From Zoogloea sp035335645 (GTDB lineage: Bacteria; Pseudomonadota; Gammaproteobacteria; Burkholderiales; Rhodocyclaceae), in the NCBI GenBank assembly GCA_035335645.1, contig DAOQMM010000038.1, positions 1-29,018 on the forward strand: DNA of 29,018 bases. The letters are read 5' to 3'. Within the stretch, counting starts at the first letter, position 1; every line of letters begins with the position of its first letter. Made by a program: the position numbers and the translations under genes. Under the pieces are notes generated by a model. It made no database searches and was not told the DNA's origin. It was given only the letters and a program-made list of their open reading frames with translations. Below are positions 1 through 8,225 of the stretch, one piece after another.

Positions 1-1009
1 CTGCCCCCAGATCACCCCCCAGCGCCTGCACAGCCATCCACGCCAGCCCCAGACCCAGCGCCACGCCGAACACGCCCCCCACCCCGCCGATGATCGCGCC
101 TTCGCCCACCAGCCAGGCCATCAGACTGCGCCGCGACAGCCCAAGCGCCCGCAGGAAGGCAAACTCCCGACGCCGCCGCACCACCGACAGTGCCTGCGCC
201 GAAAACACCAGGAAGCCGCCCGTCAGCAGCGCAATCGCCGCCAGCAGGGCCAGATTCACCCGGTAGGACCGCGACAGGGACGCGCTGCGCGTTTCCTCCG
301 CTGCAGGCACTTCGAGGATCACCCCCGCCGGCAGGAGGGGCGCAAGCGCGCGCTGCGCCTGCGCGGGCGACACGCCCTCCGCAAGCCTCAGACCGATCCG
401 GCTGAGGCGCCCCAGCCGGCCGAAAAGGCGCTGTGCCGCCGCGATGTCCATCACCGCCAGACGCCGGCCGGCGCCCACCCCGGGCACGCTGCCAGCCACC
501 CGCAAGCTCAGGGTGGCCGCACCCGCCTGTACCGTCAGCGTGGCCCCGGCGCCCCAGGCTTCGGCGGCGGCCGCACTGAGGAACACCGCATCCTCCGCCA
601 GCACGCCCAGGCGACCGGCGCCGCCGTCCGCCTGGGGCATCAGGGCCGGCGCGACCTCGGCCGCGGCAAAGACATCCACACCCAGCACAGCCAGCGTCTC
701 GTCCCGCCCGGCCGGACGCACGTCCACCTCCACCAGCGGATTCGCTGCAGCCACCTCAGGCCGGGCCGCCAGGACGCCGTACAGCGCTTCATCAAAGCCG
801 TCCCGCGGACCCACCACCTGCAGATCCGCCGCCCCGGCAAGGCTGCGCAACCCCCGCCCGAACTCCGCCAGCGCCGCCTCGTGGATCACCTGGACCCCCA
901 TGCCCAGGGCCACGCCAAGGGCGATGGCCGCGCAGGACAGCAGCGTCGTCATTCGCCGCCGGGCCAGGGCCCCGAGAAAGACCGGCGCCAGGCGCAGGGC
1001 CACACTCAT
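1..1009 (-). CDS. ABC transporter permease, FtsX/LolE-like (3' end beyond window)
   Basis: The reverse strand is open from an ATG at 1009 to the left edge, about 336 codons without a stop; the C-terminus is outside the window. A hydrophobic segment near residues 21-37 is followed by a long periplasmic-type domain (roughly residues 40-250). A second hydrophobic segment then leads into the cytoplasmic-loop motif RRREFAFLRALGLSRRSL, typical of FtsX-domain permeases, and the start of a further membrane segment. This is the MacB/LolE-type architecture: inner-membrane permeases that move lipids, lipoproteins or peptides using energy from a LolD-like ATPase. The ATG overlaps the stop of the upstream ATPase gene (ATGA), so the two are translationally coupled and form one transporter. 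The substrate cannot be told from sequence. The divergent neighbours make squalene precursors, but a role in hopanoid transport would be speculation. Confidence 0.85.
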   Translation of the reverse strand, partial: MSVALRLAPVFLGALARRRMTTLLSCAAIALGVALGMGVQVIHEAALAEFGRGLRSLAGAADLQVVGPRDGFDEALYGVLAARPEVAAANPLVEVDVRPAGRDETLAVLGVDVFAAAEVAPALMPQADGGAGRLGVLAEDAVFLSAAAAEAWGAGATLTVQAGAATLSLRVAGSVPGVGAGRRLAVMDIAAAQRLFGRLGRLSRIGLRLAEGVSPAQAQRALAPLLPAGVILEVPAAEETRSASLSRSYRVNLALLAAIALLTGGFLVFSAQALSVVRRRREFAFLRALGLSRRSLMAWLVGEGAIIGGVGGVFGVALGLGLAWMAVQALGGDLGA

Positions 1010-1659
1010 CCCGTCAGCCCATCCGGAGTCAGGCGCAACACCCGGTCCGCGCTGGCCGCGGCCTCCGCGGAATGGGTCACCAGCACGCCGATGGCGCCCG
1101 ACGCGCGCACCCGCTCGGCCAGCAGGGACAGCACCCGCGCCCCGTTGTCCGGATCGAGATTGCCCGTCGGCTCGTCGGCCAGCACCAGCCGCGGTCGATG
1201 CACCAGCGCGCGGGCGATGGCCACGCGCTGCAGCTCACCGCCGGACAGTTCCCGTGGCCAGCCGTCCGCCCGCGCCCCCAGACCCACCTCCTCGAGCAGT
1301 GCCCACGCCGCCGCATCCGCTTCGGCCCCGCCGCGCCCCTGCAACCACAGGGGCAGCGCCACGTTCTGGCGCAGGGTGAGGTGGGGCAGGATGTGGAAGG
1401 CCTGGAAGACAAAGCCGAAACGCGCCCGCCGCAGGCGTGTCAGGGCATCCTCGTCAAGCGCATCGTAAGCCACGCCGTCCAGGGACAGGCGCCCCCCGTC
1501 CGGACGATCCAGCCCGGCAATGAGATTGAGCAGGGTGGACTTGCCGACGCCGGACGCCCCGACGATGGCCACGTAGTCGCCGGGCTGAAGCCGCAGGCAC
1601 ACATCCCGCAGCACGCTGCGCCCCTGGAAGCTGCGGCAAAGGTGATCGATCTCGAGCAT
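1006..1659 (-). CDS. ABC transporter ATP-binding protein, LolD/MacB-like
   Basis: This 217-residue ATPase partners the overlapping FtsX-type permease. Visible motifs are Walker A GASGVGKS near residue 38, signature LSGGELQ, Walker B VLADEPTGNLD and the H-loop VTH. That is the full set for an active LolD/MacB-class nucleotide-binding subunit, and about 220 residues is the usual length. I chose the ATG at 1659 (MLEIDHL) because the family normally begins there. The frame stays open upstream, but that sequence overlaps the divergent hpnC gene and does not resemble any family. The gene diverges from hpnC across about 105 bases. The family usually exports or extracts envelope molecules; the actual substrate is unknown. 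Confidence 0.9.
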   Translation of the reverse strand: MLEIDHLCRSFQGRSVLRDVCLRLQPGDYVAIVGASGVGKSTLLNLIAGLDRPDGGRLSLDGVAYDALDEDALTRLRRARFGFVFQAFHILPHLTLRQNVALPLWLQGRGGAEADAAAWALLEEVGLGARADGWPRELSGGELQRVAIARALVHRPRLVLADEPTGNLDPDNGARVLSLLAERVRASGAIGVLVTHSAEAAASADRVLRLTPDGLTG

Positions 1660-1764
1660 GCTGACATGGACGGCGGGCTTGCCCGGCCGGTTCCGGAAGA
1701 CGGAAAGGCAATGGATGCGCGGGCGCGGAGCCAAGCGTTGCACAGGGTATACTCCGCCGCGCCC

Positions 1765-2586
1765 ATGCCCGTCGACCACTACGAGAATTTTCCCGTCGCC
1801 TCCTTCCTGCTGCCGGCCCGCCTGCGCGAGCCGGTGGAGGCCATCTACGCCTTCGCGCGCAGCGCCGACGACATCGCCGATGAAGGCGACGCCCTGCCGG
1901 TGATGCGCCTGGCGCGCCTCAACGACTACCGTCGCGCCCTGCATGCCATCGAGCAGGGCACACCCTACGACGATCCCGGCCTGGCACCGATGTTCGACCG
2001 CCTGGCCCGCGCCATCCGCCAGTTCGGCCTGCCCGTCGGCCTCTTCCGCGACCTCCTCGACGCCTTCAGCCAGGACGTGGGCAAGACCCGCTACGCCGAT
2101 TTCGCCGAGCTGGCCGACTACTGCCGCCGCTCCGCCAACCCGGTCGGCCGCCTGCTCCTGTGCCTGTACCGTGCCGACACACCCGAGAACCTGCGCCGCT
2201 CCGACTGGATCTGCACCAGCCTGCAGCTCATCAACTTCTGGCAGGACGTGGCCGTCGATCTCAAGAAGGGCCGCGTCTACCTGCCCCAGGACGAGATGAG
2301 CCTGTTTGGCGTGTGCGACGAAGATCTGGCCCGCGGCGTCGTCACCCCCGCGGTGGCCTCGCTGCTGGATTTCCAGGTCACCCGCGCCCGCCGCATGATG
2401 ACGGACGGCGCCCCCCTCGCCCGTGCCCTGCCCGGCCGCATCGGCTGGGAACTGCGCCTGGTGATCCAGGGCGGGCTGGCCATCCTCAAGAAGATCGAGG
2501 ACGTCCGCTACGATGTCTTCCGGCAACGCCCCACCGTGGGCAGAACCGACTGGCTGCGCCTTGCGTGGCGCGCCGCATTCCGTTGA
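1765..2586 (+). CDS. hpnC: Hydroxysqualene synthase HpnC
   Basis: Second enzyme of the three-step bacterial squalene route: it converts presqualene diphosphate to hydroxysqualene. The 273-residue protein begins with the family's HYENFPVAS stretch and carries the first Asp-rich motif DDIADE (residues 35-40). The second is INFWQDVAVDLKKGRVYLP near residues 155-173, as in trans-isoprenyl diphosphate (squalene/phytoene) synthases. The ATG at 1765 is the only start that gives the conserved N-terminus; the open frame upstream is antisense to the ATPase gene. hpnD follows after 5 bases, and hpnD and hpnE overlap, so this is one operon. The products feed hopanoid (or other squalene-derived) membrane lipids. 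No squalene-hopene cyclase gene lies in the window. Confidence 0.95.
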   Translation: MPVDHYENFPVASFLLPARLREPVEAIYAFARSADDIADEGDALPVMRLARLNDYRRALHAIEQGTPYDDPGLAPMFDRLARAIRQFGLPVGLFRDLLDAFSQDVGKTRYADFAELADYCRRSANPVGRLLLCLYRADTPENLRRSDWICTSLQLINFWQDVAVDLKKGRVYLPQDEMSLFGVCDEDLARGVVTPAVASLLDFQVTRARRMMTDGAPLARALPGRIGWELRLVIQGGLAILKKIEDVRYDVFRQRPTVGRTDWLRLAWRAAFR

Positions 2587-2591
2587 TTCCC

Positions 2592-3428
2592 ATGACCGAT
2601 TTCCACCAGTACTGCCAGGACAAGGCGGCCGCCAGCGGCTCCAGCTTCTACTACAGCTTCCTCTTCCTGCCCCCCGAGCGCCGGCGCGCCATCACGGCCC
2701 TGTACGCCTTCTGCCGCGAGGTGGACGACGTCGTGGACGAATGCAACGACCCCCAGGTGGCCCAGGCCAAGCTCGACTGGTGGCGCGAAGAAGTGCACCG
2801 CGTCTTCGACGGCGCCCCCCATCACCCGGTCGGCCTGGCGCTCAAGGACATCGCGTCGCACTTCAACCTGCCCCGCGAGCAGTTGCTCGAGATCATCGAC
2901 GGCATGCAGATGGATCTGGTCCAGACCCGCTACCTGGACTGGAAGGCCCTGCACCTCTACTGCTACCGGGTCGCCAGCGTGGTGGGCCTGCTGTCCGCCG
3001 AGATCTTCGGCTACACCGAACGCCAGACCCTCAAGTACGCCCACGACCTGGGCCTCGCCTTCCAGCTCACCAACATCATCCGCGACGTGGGTGAGGACGC
3101 CCGCCGCGGCCGCATCTACCTGCCCGTCGACGAGCTGCAGCGCTTCAACGTCCCGGCCCACGAGATCCTCGAAGCGCGCTACAGCGAAAATTTCCGCAGC
3201 CTGATGGCCTTCCAGGCCCAGCGCGCCCGCGGCCTCTACGAGCAGGCCTTTGCCCAGCTCCCGGCGGCCGACCGCAAGGCCCAGCGTCCCGGACTCATCA
3301 TGGCAGCCATCTACCGCAGCCTGCTGGACGAGATCGAGGCCGACGGCTTCCAGGTACTCGATCGCCGCACCTCCCTCACGCCCCTGCGCAAGATCTGGAT
3401 CGCCGGGCGCACCTGGCTGCGCGGATGA
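2592..3428 (+). CDS. hpnD: Presqualene diphosphate synthase HpnD
   Basis: First enzyme of the bacterial squalene route: it condenses two farnesyl diphosphates into presqualene diphosphate. The protein is 278 residues. It contains FCREVDDVVDE (first Asp-rich motif, near residue 38) and NIIRDVGEDARRGRIYLP (second, near residues 160-178), plus the YCYRVASVVGL helix typical of squalene/phytoene synthases. The ATG at 2592 follows the hpnC stop by 5 bases. The family runs about 275-290 residues, so the gene looks complete. The stop overlaps the start of hpnE (ATGA). It differs from HpnC, its paralogue in the same operon, by the DDVVDE motif and by the C-terminal SLTPLRKIWIAGRTWL stretch. Confidence 0.95.
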   Translation: MTDFHQYCQDKAAASGSSFYYSFLFLPPERRRAITALYAFCREVDDVVDECNDPQVAQAKLDWWREEVHRVFDGAPHHPVGLALKDIASHFNLPREQLLEIIDGMQMDLVQTRYLDWKALHLYCYRVASVVGLLSAEIFGYTERQTLKYAHDLGLAFQLTNIIRDVGEDARRGRIYLPVDELQRFNVPAHEILEARYSENFRSLMAFQAQRARGLYEQAFAQLPAADRKAQRPGLIMAAIYRSLLDEIEADGFQVLDRRTSLTPLRKIWIAGRTWLRG

Positions 3429-4735
3429 CGCCGTCGGTCGCCATTGTCGGCGGCGGTTACGCGGGATTCGCCGCCGCCGTCACCCTGGCCCGTGGCGGCG
3501 CCCGTGTCACCCTCTTCGAAGCCTCCCGCGTGCTCGGCGGGCGGGCACGGGTCGTGGAGACTGACGGCCAGCGCGTGGACAACGGCCAGCACATCCTCCT
3601 CGGCGCCTATTCCGAAACCCTGCGCCTGCTGCGCCTGGTGGGCGTGCGACCGTCCGTGCTCGCCACCCGCCGCCTCGCCCTGGTGTATCCCGGCCACTGC
3701 GAACTGCGCGCCGCGGCCCTGCCCGCACCGCTCCACCTGGCGCTCGGCCTGCTCCGCGCCCGTGGCCTCGGCACCGCGGACAAGCTCGCCATGCTGCGCC
3801 TGATGCGTCACCTCAAGCGACAGCGCTTCCGCGTGGCGCCAGACCGCTCGGTCGGCACCCTGCTCACCGAAACCGCCCAGACCGAACGCCTCGTCCGCCT
3901 GGTCTGGGAGCCCCTCTGCGTGGCGGCCCTCAACACGCCGGTAGCGGATGCCTCCGCCCAGGTCTTTGCCCACGTGCTGCGGGACAGCCTCGCCGGCAGC
4001 GCATCCGCGTCGGACCTGCTGCTGCCCCGCGTGGACCTCTCCGAACTGTTCCCGGTGCCCGCTTCCCGCTGGCTGGCCCTGCGCGGCCATACGGTGCGCA
4101 TTGTCGAGCCGGTCAAGGCCATCCAGCGGGACGATACGGGCTTCCGCCTCGACGGCGACCCCTTCCCCACCTGCTACGACCACGTGGTGATCGCCACCGC
4201 GCCCTACCACGTGGCCGCGCTGGTGACCGGTCTGCCCGGTATGCGGCCGGTGGTCACGCAGATCGAGCGCCTGCGCCACGAGCCCATCGTGACCGCATGG
4301 CTGGGCTTTGACGGCCCGGTGAGTTTCCCCGAACCCATGATCGGCCTCAGCGGCGGCTATGGCCAATGGGCCTTCGACCGTACCGCCCTGGGCGGCCCGA
4401 CGGGGCTGGTCAGCATCGTCATCAGCGCCAGCGGCCTGCACCAGCAGCTCGACCGGGACGCCTTGCGCGACGCGCTGGTGGCGGAGCTGGCCGCCGCCCT
4501 CGGCCCTCTGCCGCGCCTCGCCTGGTCCCGCCTGATCACCGAAAAGCGCGCCACCTTCGCGTGCACACCGGGTCTGGAGCGTCCCACCCCGCGCACGCCA
4601 GAACCCGGCCTGTGGCTGGCCGGTGACTACGTGGCCTCGGACTACCCGGCGACCCTGGAATCCGCCGTGCGCAGCGGCGTCGCCGCCGGGCGCGCCATCC
4701 TGAACGCCTGCGGGCTCAAGGAAAGCCTGTTCTGA
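3425..4735 (+). CDS. hpnE: Hydroxysqualene dehydroxylase HpnE
   Basis: Third step of the route: an FAD-dependent reduction of hydroxysqualene to squalene. The 436-residue protein opens with the dinucleotide-binding fold VAIVGGGYAGFAAAVTLA (GGGYAG at residues 9-14). An ExxxxxGGRA segment and a C-terminal FAD-binding stretch (GLWLAGDYV...PATLESAVRSGVAAG) follow, as in amine-oxidase/phytoene-desaturase-type flavoproteins. The start ATG overlaps the hpnD stop, so hpnCDE are translationally coupled. Length is typical of HpnE (about 420-450). It ends the operon; the next gene, an ABC ATPase, is convergent with only 18 bases between the stops. Confidence 0.93.
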   Translation: MTPSVAIVGGGYAGFAAAVTLARGGARVTLFEASRVLGGRARVVETDGQRVDNGQHILLGAYSETLRLLRLVGVRPSVLATRRLALVYPGHCELRAAALPAPLHLALGLLRARGLGTADKLAMLRLMRHLKRQRFRVAPDRSVGTLLTETAQTERLVRLVWEPLCVAALNTPVADASAQVFAHVLRDSLAGSASASDLLLPRVDLSELFPVPASRWLALRGHTVRIVEPVKAIQRDDTGFRLDGDPFPTCYDHVVIATAPYHVAALVTGLPGMRPVVTQIERLRHEPIVTAWLGFDGPVSFPEPMIGLSGGYGQWAFDRTALGGPTGLVSIVISASGLHQQLDRDALRDALVAELAAALGPLPRLAWSRLITEKRATFACTPGLERPTPRTPEPGLWLAGDYVASDYPATLESAVRSGVAAGRAILNACGLKESLF

Positions 4736-4753
4736 CCCGGCCGACGGCCGGCG

Positions 4754-5458
4754 TCACGACACCAGCCGCCCGGCCGCCAGACGCAGCACCCGTCCGCAGC
4801 GGGCCGCCAGCGCCGTGTCGTGGGTCACCAGCACCAGGGTCGTGCCCGCCTCCCGGTTCAGCGCGAACATCAGCTCGATGACCGCCTCTCCGGTCGCCGC
4901 ATCCAGGTTGCCCGTCGGCTCGTCCGCCAGCACCAGTGCCGGCTGCGGTGCGAAGGCCCGCGCCACGGCGACGCGCTGCTGCTCACCGCCGGACAGCTGG
5001 CGCGGATAGTGACCGAGCCGTCCGCCCAGCCCGACCCGTTCCAGCCAGCCCTTCGCCGCGGCCCGCGCATCGGGCAGGCCGGCCAGTTCCAGGGGCAGCA
5101 TCACGTTCTCCAGCGCCGTCAGCGCCGGCAGGAGTTGGAAGGACTGGAACACGAAGCCGATGCTGGCCCCACGCAGCGCCGCGCGGCCATCCTCATCCAG
5201 GGCGAACAGGTCCTGTCCGCGCACCCGCACATGGCCGCTATCCGGCACGTCCAATCCCGCCAGCAGACCCAGCAGGGTGGACTTGCCGGAGCCGGACGCC
5301 CCGACGATGGCCACCGCCTCGCCAGCGGCGATGGAAAACGACACGTCGTCCAGAATCGTCAGCGCAGCGCCCTCCGACACGACGCGGCGGCTGAGGGCGG
5401 CGACCTCCACGACCACGGACGCGGAAGAGGCGCAAAGGGGAACAGTTCGGGTCAGCAT
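4754..5458 (-). CDS. ABC transporter ATP-binding protein, YbbA/LolD-like, no adjacent permease
   Basis: A 234-residue ATPase with Walker A GASGSGKS, signature LSGGEQQ, Walker B VLADEPTGNLD and H-loop VLVTHD: a complete catalytic set of the LolD/YbbA/MacB class. I chose the ATG at 5458 (MLTRTVPLC). A later start near the conserved VEVAALSRRV stretch is possible, because the first 15 or so residues are not conserved-looking. The frame is open further upstream but that sequence is unlikely to be coding. YbbA-type ATPases are normally followed by a YbbP-like permease and often sit divergent from the esterase tesA. Here neither is present: the gene ends against the convergent hpnE. Its partner permease must be elsewhere, possibly the permease at the left edge. 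Confidence 0.87.
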   Translation of the reverse strand: MLTRTVPLCASSASVVVEVAALSRRVVSEGAALTILDDVSFSIAAGEAVAIVGASGSGKSTLLGLLAGLDVPDSGHVRVRGQDLFALDEDGRAALRGASIGFVFQSFQLLPALTALENVMLPLELAGLPDARAAAKGWLERVGLGGRLGHYPRQLSGGEQQRVAVARAFAPQPALVLADEPTGNLDAATGEAVIELMFALNREAGTTLVLVTHDTALAARCGRVLRLAAGRLVS

Positions 5459-5865
5459 GGCGGGATGGAGTGCCGGAGGAGGCCGGAGGTTCAGTCCGGC
5501 CGCACAAAGAGACGGATTATCGCACTGGTACGATGACGCGCCGGTGTCGTCCCGGGACGCGTTGCAGCGCCCGCCCGGCGCTCGCGCAGGCCATCCGTGA
5601 TCGGACCCGCGACCGCCAGCCTCCCGTGCGTCTCCCGGCGCCCACAGGTCGCGCCCGCCCGGACAGCGCACCGCCATCATGAGCGCGGCCACAGCCTGGC
5701 CAGGCGCCGTCGTACCGTGGGCGTGTCGCCCGGCGTTGAAGGGGCACGGGTGCGCCATGCCCGCAGCGCGGAATCATCGGCACGACATTCACCATCCGCG
5801 CCGACACCGTCCCTGCATGTACCGGAAAATCTGCACCCGCAGCGCTCCACGATGCGCGCGTCAAT
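5459..5865. other. Intergenic region without recognisable gene
   Basis: Between the start of the ABC ATPase and the guaB terminator I see no credible gene. Open frames exist on both strands because of the high GC content, but they are rich in Arg, Pro and Ala in no family pattern and have no convincing ribosome site. On the minus strand a GATAAT hexamer (bases 5516-5521) could be a -10 box for the ATPase, but I see no matching -35. No tandem repeat or long hairpin is visible. The region could hold a decayed gene or untranslated sequence. Confidence 0.5.
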
Positions 5866-5893
5866 GGAAAAGGGCAGCCCGCAGGCTGCCCTT
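5866..5893 (-). terminator. Intrinsic terminator of guaB
   Basis: A 10-base stem, AAGGGCAGCC (5870-5879) pairing with GGCTGCCCTT (5884-5893), with a 4-base loop. Read on the minus strand it is followed by a run of T. It lies about 40 bases after the guaB stop and fits rho-independent termination of guaB. guaA, a frequent downstream partner, is not present. Confidence 0.85.
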
Positions 5894-5930
5894 CCGTGTC
5901 ATGCGGGGCGTTCCGCCTGCGCGGCAGCCC

Positions 5931-7391
5931 TCAATCCACGTGGTAGTTTGGCGCTTCCTTGGTGATCTGCACGTCGTGGACGTGGGATTCGCGCATGCCC
6001 GCCGAGGTGATCTCGACGAATTCGGCACGGGTGCGCATCTCATCCACGGTCGCACACCCCACGTAGCCCATGGACGCCCGCAGGCCGCCCATCAGCTGGT
6101 GGATCACCGCCGTCACCGCGCCCTTGTAGGGCACGCGGCCTTCAATACCCTCGGGCACCAGCTTGTCGGCGTTGCCGTCGTTCTCCTGGAAGTACCGGTC
6201 GGCGGCGCCCTGCTGCATCGCCCCCAGGGAGCCCATGCCGCGGTAGGACTTGTAGCTGCGCCCCTGGAACAGCACCGTTTCGCCCGGCGCTTCCTCGGTG
6301 CCGGCGAACAGTCCACCCAGCATCACCACGTTGGCGCCAGCCGCAATGGCCTTGGAGATGTCGCCGGAGAAGCGGATGCCACCGTCAGCGATGAGGGGCA
6401 CACCGGAGCCTTCGAGGGCGCGGGCCACGTTGTCCACCGCGGTGATCTGCGGCACGCCCACGCCGGCCACGATCCGCGTCGTGCAGATGGAGCCGGGGCC
6501 GATACCCACCTTGACGCCGTCGGCGCCGGCCTCGACCAGCGCCAGCGCCGCGGCAGCCGTGGCAATGTTGCCGCCGATGACCTCGACCTTGGGGAAATTC
6601 TTCTTGACCCAGTTCACCCGGTCCAGCACCCCCTGGGCGTGGCCGTGGGCCGTATCCACGACGATCACGTCCACGCCGGCCTCGGCCAGCAGCGCGGCCC
6701 GCTCTTCAGTACCGGCCCCCACGCCGATGGCCGCTCCGACCCGCAGCCGACCCAGGTCGTCCTTGGCGGCGAGGGGATGCTCGGTGGACTTCATCATGTC
6801 CTTGACGGTGATCAGCCCCGCCAGGCCGCCGGCCTCATTGAGCACCAGCACCCGCTCCAGGCGGTGCTTGTGCATCAGCGCGCGGGCTTCGTCCAGGCTG
6901 GCGCCTTCGCGCACCGTGACCAGCCGCGCCTGCGGCGTCATGATGGCGGAGACCGGCTGATCCAGGTTCGTCTCGAAGCGGGTATCCCGATTGGTGACGA
7001 TGCCGATGACCTTGCCGTTGTCCACCACGGGCAGACCCGAGAACTTGTGCGTGCGGGTCAGGGTCAACACTTCGCGGACCGTCATGGTCGGCGGAATGAT
7101 GATGGGATCCTTGAGGATGCCCGACTCGAAGCGCTTGACCTTGGCCACCTCGGCCGCCTGCTGCTGCGGAGTGAGATTCTTGTGGACGATGCCGATTCCA
7201 CCTTCCTGCGCCAGGGCAATGGCCAGACGCGCTTCGGTGACGGTGTCCATGGCGGCGGACGCCAGGGGAATATTCAGACAGACGTTGCGAGTCAGGCGGG
7301 TGCGGAGGCTGACATCGCGCGGAAGAACACTGGAATGGGCGGGGATGAGAAGGACGTCATCGAACGTCAGCGCCTTCTGGATCACTCGCAT
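5931..7391 (-). CDS. guaB: Inosine-5'-monophosphate dehydrogenase
   Basis: Cytoplasmic enzyme that oxidises IMP to XMP with NAD+, the committed step of GMP synthesis. The 486-residue length is typical. The N-terminal barrel begins ALTFDDVLLIPAHS. Two CBS domains follow at about residues 95-205 (SGLPVVDNGKVIGIVTNRD; LERVLVLNEAGGLAGLITVKD). The catalytic loop GPGSICTTRIVAGVGVPQ has its Cys near residue 303. GGIRFSGDISKAIAAGA and the flap segment GAMQQGAADRYFQ follow. I chose the ATG at 7391 (MRVIQKALTF), which matches the family start; an upstream GTG-type start would add seven unconserved residues. The gene has its own promoter and terminator and appears monocistronic. Confidence 0.97.
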   Translation of the reverse strand: MRVIQKALTFDDVLLIPAHSSVLPRDVSLRTRLTRNVCLNIPLASAAMDTVTEARLAIALAQEGGIGIVHKNLTPQQQAAEVAKVKRFESGILKDPIIIPPTMTVREVLTLTRTHKFSGLPVVDNGKVIGIVTNRDTRFETNLDQPVSAIMTPQARLVTVREGASLDEARALMHKHRLERVLVLNEAGGLAGLITVKDMMKSTEHPLAAKDDLGRLRVGAAIGVGAGTEERAALLAEAGVDVIVVDTAHGHAQGVLDRVNWVKKNFPKVEVIGGNIATAAAALALVEAGADGVKVGIGPGSICTTRIVAGVGVPQITAVDNVARALEGSGVPLIADGGIRFSGDISKAIAAGANVVMLGGLFAGTEEAPGETVLFQGRSYKSYRGMGSLGAMQQGAADRYFQENDGNADKLVPEGIEGRVPYKGAVTAVIHQLMGGLRASMGYVGCATVDEMRTRAEFVEITSAGMRESHVHDVQITKEAPNYHVD

Positions 7392-7418
7392 GGCTATAAT
7401 CCCTTCGACCAAATCCGT

Positions 7419-7447
7419 ATTATACGCAGTCGCCCCTTGCCCCGCAA
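7419..7447 (-). promoter_or_regulatory. Sigma-70 promoter of guaB
   Basis: On the minus strand, TTGCGG (7447-7442) is followed after exactly 17 bases by a perfect TATAAT (7424-7419). Predicted transcription starts near 7412, about 20 bases before the guaB ATG. On the plus strand a separate TATAAT at 7395-7400 may serve the divergent DUF4124 gene, but its -35 is poor. The two promoters would overlap back to back. Confidence 0.65.
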
Positions 7448-7474
7448 AAGCTTTGTCCTTCCGGAGTCCCGTTC

Positions 7475-7933
7475 ATGTCCCGCGCCCTCCTCGCCCTCCT
7501 GATCCTCGGTGCCAGCCCGCTTGTCCTGGCCCAGAGCATCTACAGCTGGAAGGATGCTGCAGGCATAACGCACTACTCGGATACGCCGCCCGCCGACAGC
7601 ACGTCGCGCCGCCTGAAGCAGGCCCCGCTCGCGCCGCCCCCGACTGCGCAGGACGGCGCGACACAAAGCTTTGCCGACAAGGAACTCGCCTTCCGCAAGC
7701 GCCGCGCCGAAGCCGCCGAAGCCGAGGACAAGGCGCGCAAGGACAAGGCCCGCGACGAGGATCGCCAGCGTGAGTGCGCAGCGGCAAAATCTCAGCTCGC
7801 CGGGCTGGAGAGCGGGCAACGGATCGCCCGCTTCAATGCAGCGGGCGAAAAGGAATATCTTGACGACGCCCAGCGCGATGCCGAAATTGAACGCGCCCGG
7901 CGTGTGGTTGAAAACAACTGCAAGCCCCAATAG
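7475..7933 (+). CDS. DUF4124 domain-containing exported protein
   Basis: A 152-residue protein divergent from guaB. An N-terminal signal peptide (MSRALLALLILGASPLVLAQ, cleavage probably after residue 19) is followed by the DUF4124 signature SIYSWKDAAGITHYSDTPP (residues 21-39). A charged Ala/Lys/Arg/Glu-rich helix follows (about residues 65-105), probably coiled coil, with a C-terminal tail ending NNCKPQ. DUF4124 proteins are common exported proteins of beta- and gammaproteobacteria with no established function. The start is fixed by the signal peptide and a GGAG ribosome site 8-10 bases upstream. A periplasmic location is likely. Confidence 0.85.
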   Translation: MSRALLALLILGASPLVLAQSIYSWKDAAGITHYSDTPPADSTSRRLKQAPLAPPPTAQDGATQSFADKELAFRKRRAEAAEAEDKARKDKARDEDRQRECAAAKSQLAGLESGQRIARFNAAGEKEYLDDAQRDAEIERARRVVENNCKPQ

Positions 7934-8225
7934 CAGCGAAGGTGCAGGTTGGTCGTCCCTTCAGCATTCACCTGACGGGCGGACCCAGCGGTCACGTACG
8001 GCCAAGATGGCAACATCACGCGCCCGAAGTGACGGGCCCTCAGGCCCGTCCGAATCCTTCGTGGCGCACCCGACCAGGACATCTCATCCACCCTGCCCGA
8101 ACGGTGCGATGCACGTCGTCGTGCACCGTGCCTGATCGTCACACGGGGCAGGCGTAACGAGCCTTCCCACCTCAGACGCACCCACTCCCACTCCGGGGCA
8201 AGGGCCTCCCGAGCGTGTTCGATGC
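7934..8225. other. Convergent intergenic region with two hairpins
   Basis: The gap between the DUF4124 gene and the convergent rnfH contains no credible gene. Two inverted repeats are visible. GACGGGCC (8031-8038) pairs with GGCCCGTC (8043-8050) across 4 bases. ACGGTGC (8101-8107) pairs with GCACCGT (8123-8129), enclosing an inner TGCACG/CGTGCA pair (8110-8115 with 8120-8125). Neither has a T-run, so they are at best T-less terminators or transcript-stabilising structures. Confidence 0.45.

Noticed and set aside
1748..1753. TATACT hexamer just before hpnC as a sigma-70 -10 box
   Set aside because: No -35 hexamer at 16-18 bases, and the implied start would leave a leader of only about 5 bases; it may be chance.
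444..2526. Long open frames overlapping the ABC genes and hpnC on the wrong strand or in extended form
   Set aside because: High GC content keeps antisense frames open; their sequences are Arg/Pro/Ala-rich without family patterns, while the opposite strand carries clear ABC and HpnC motifs.
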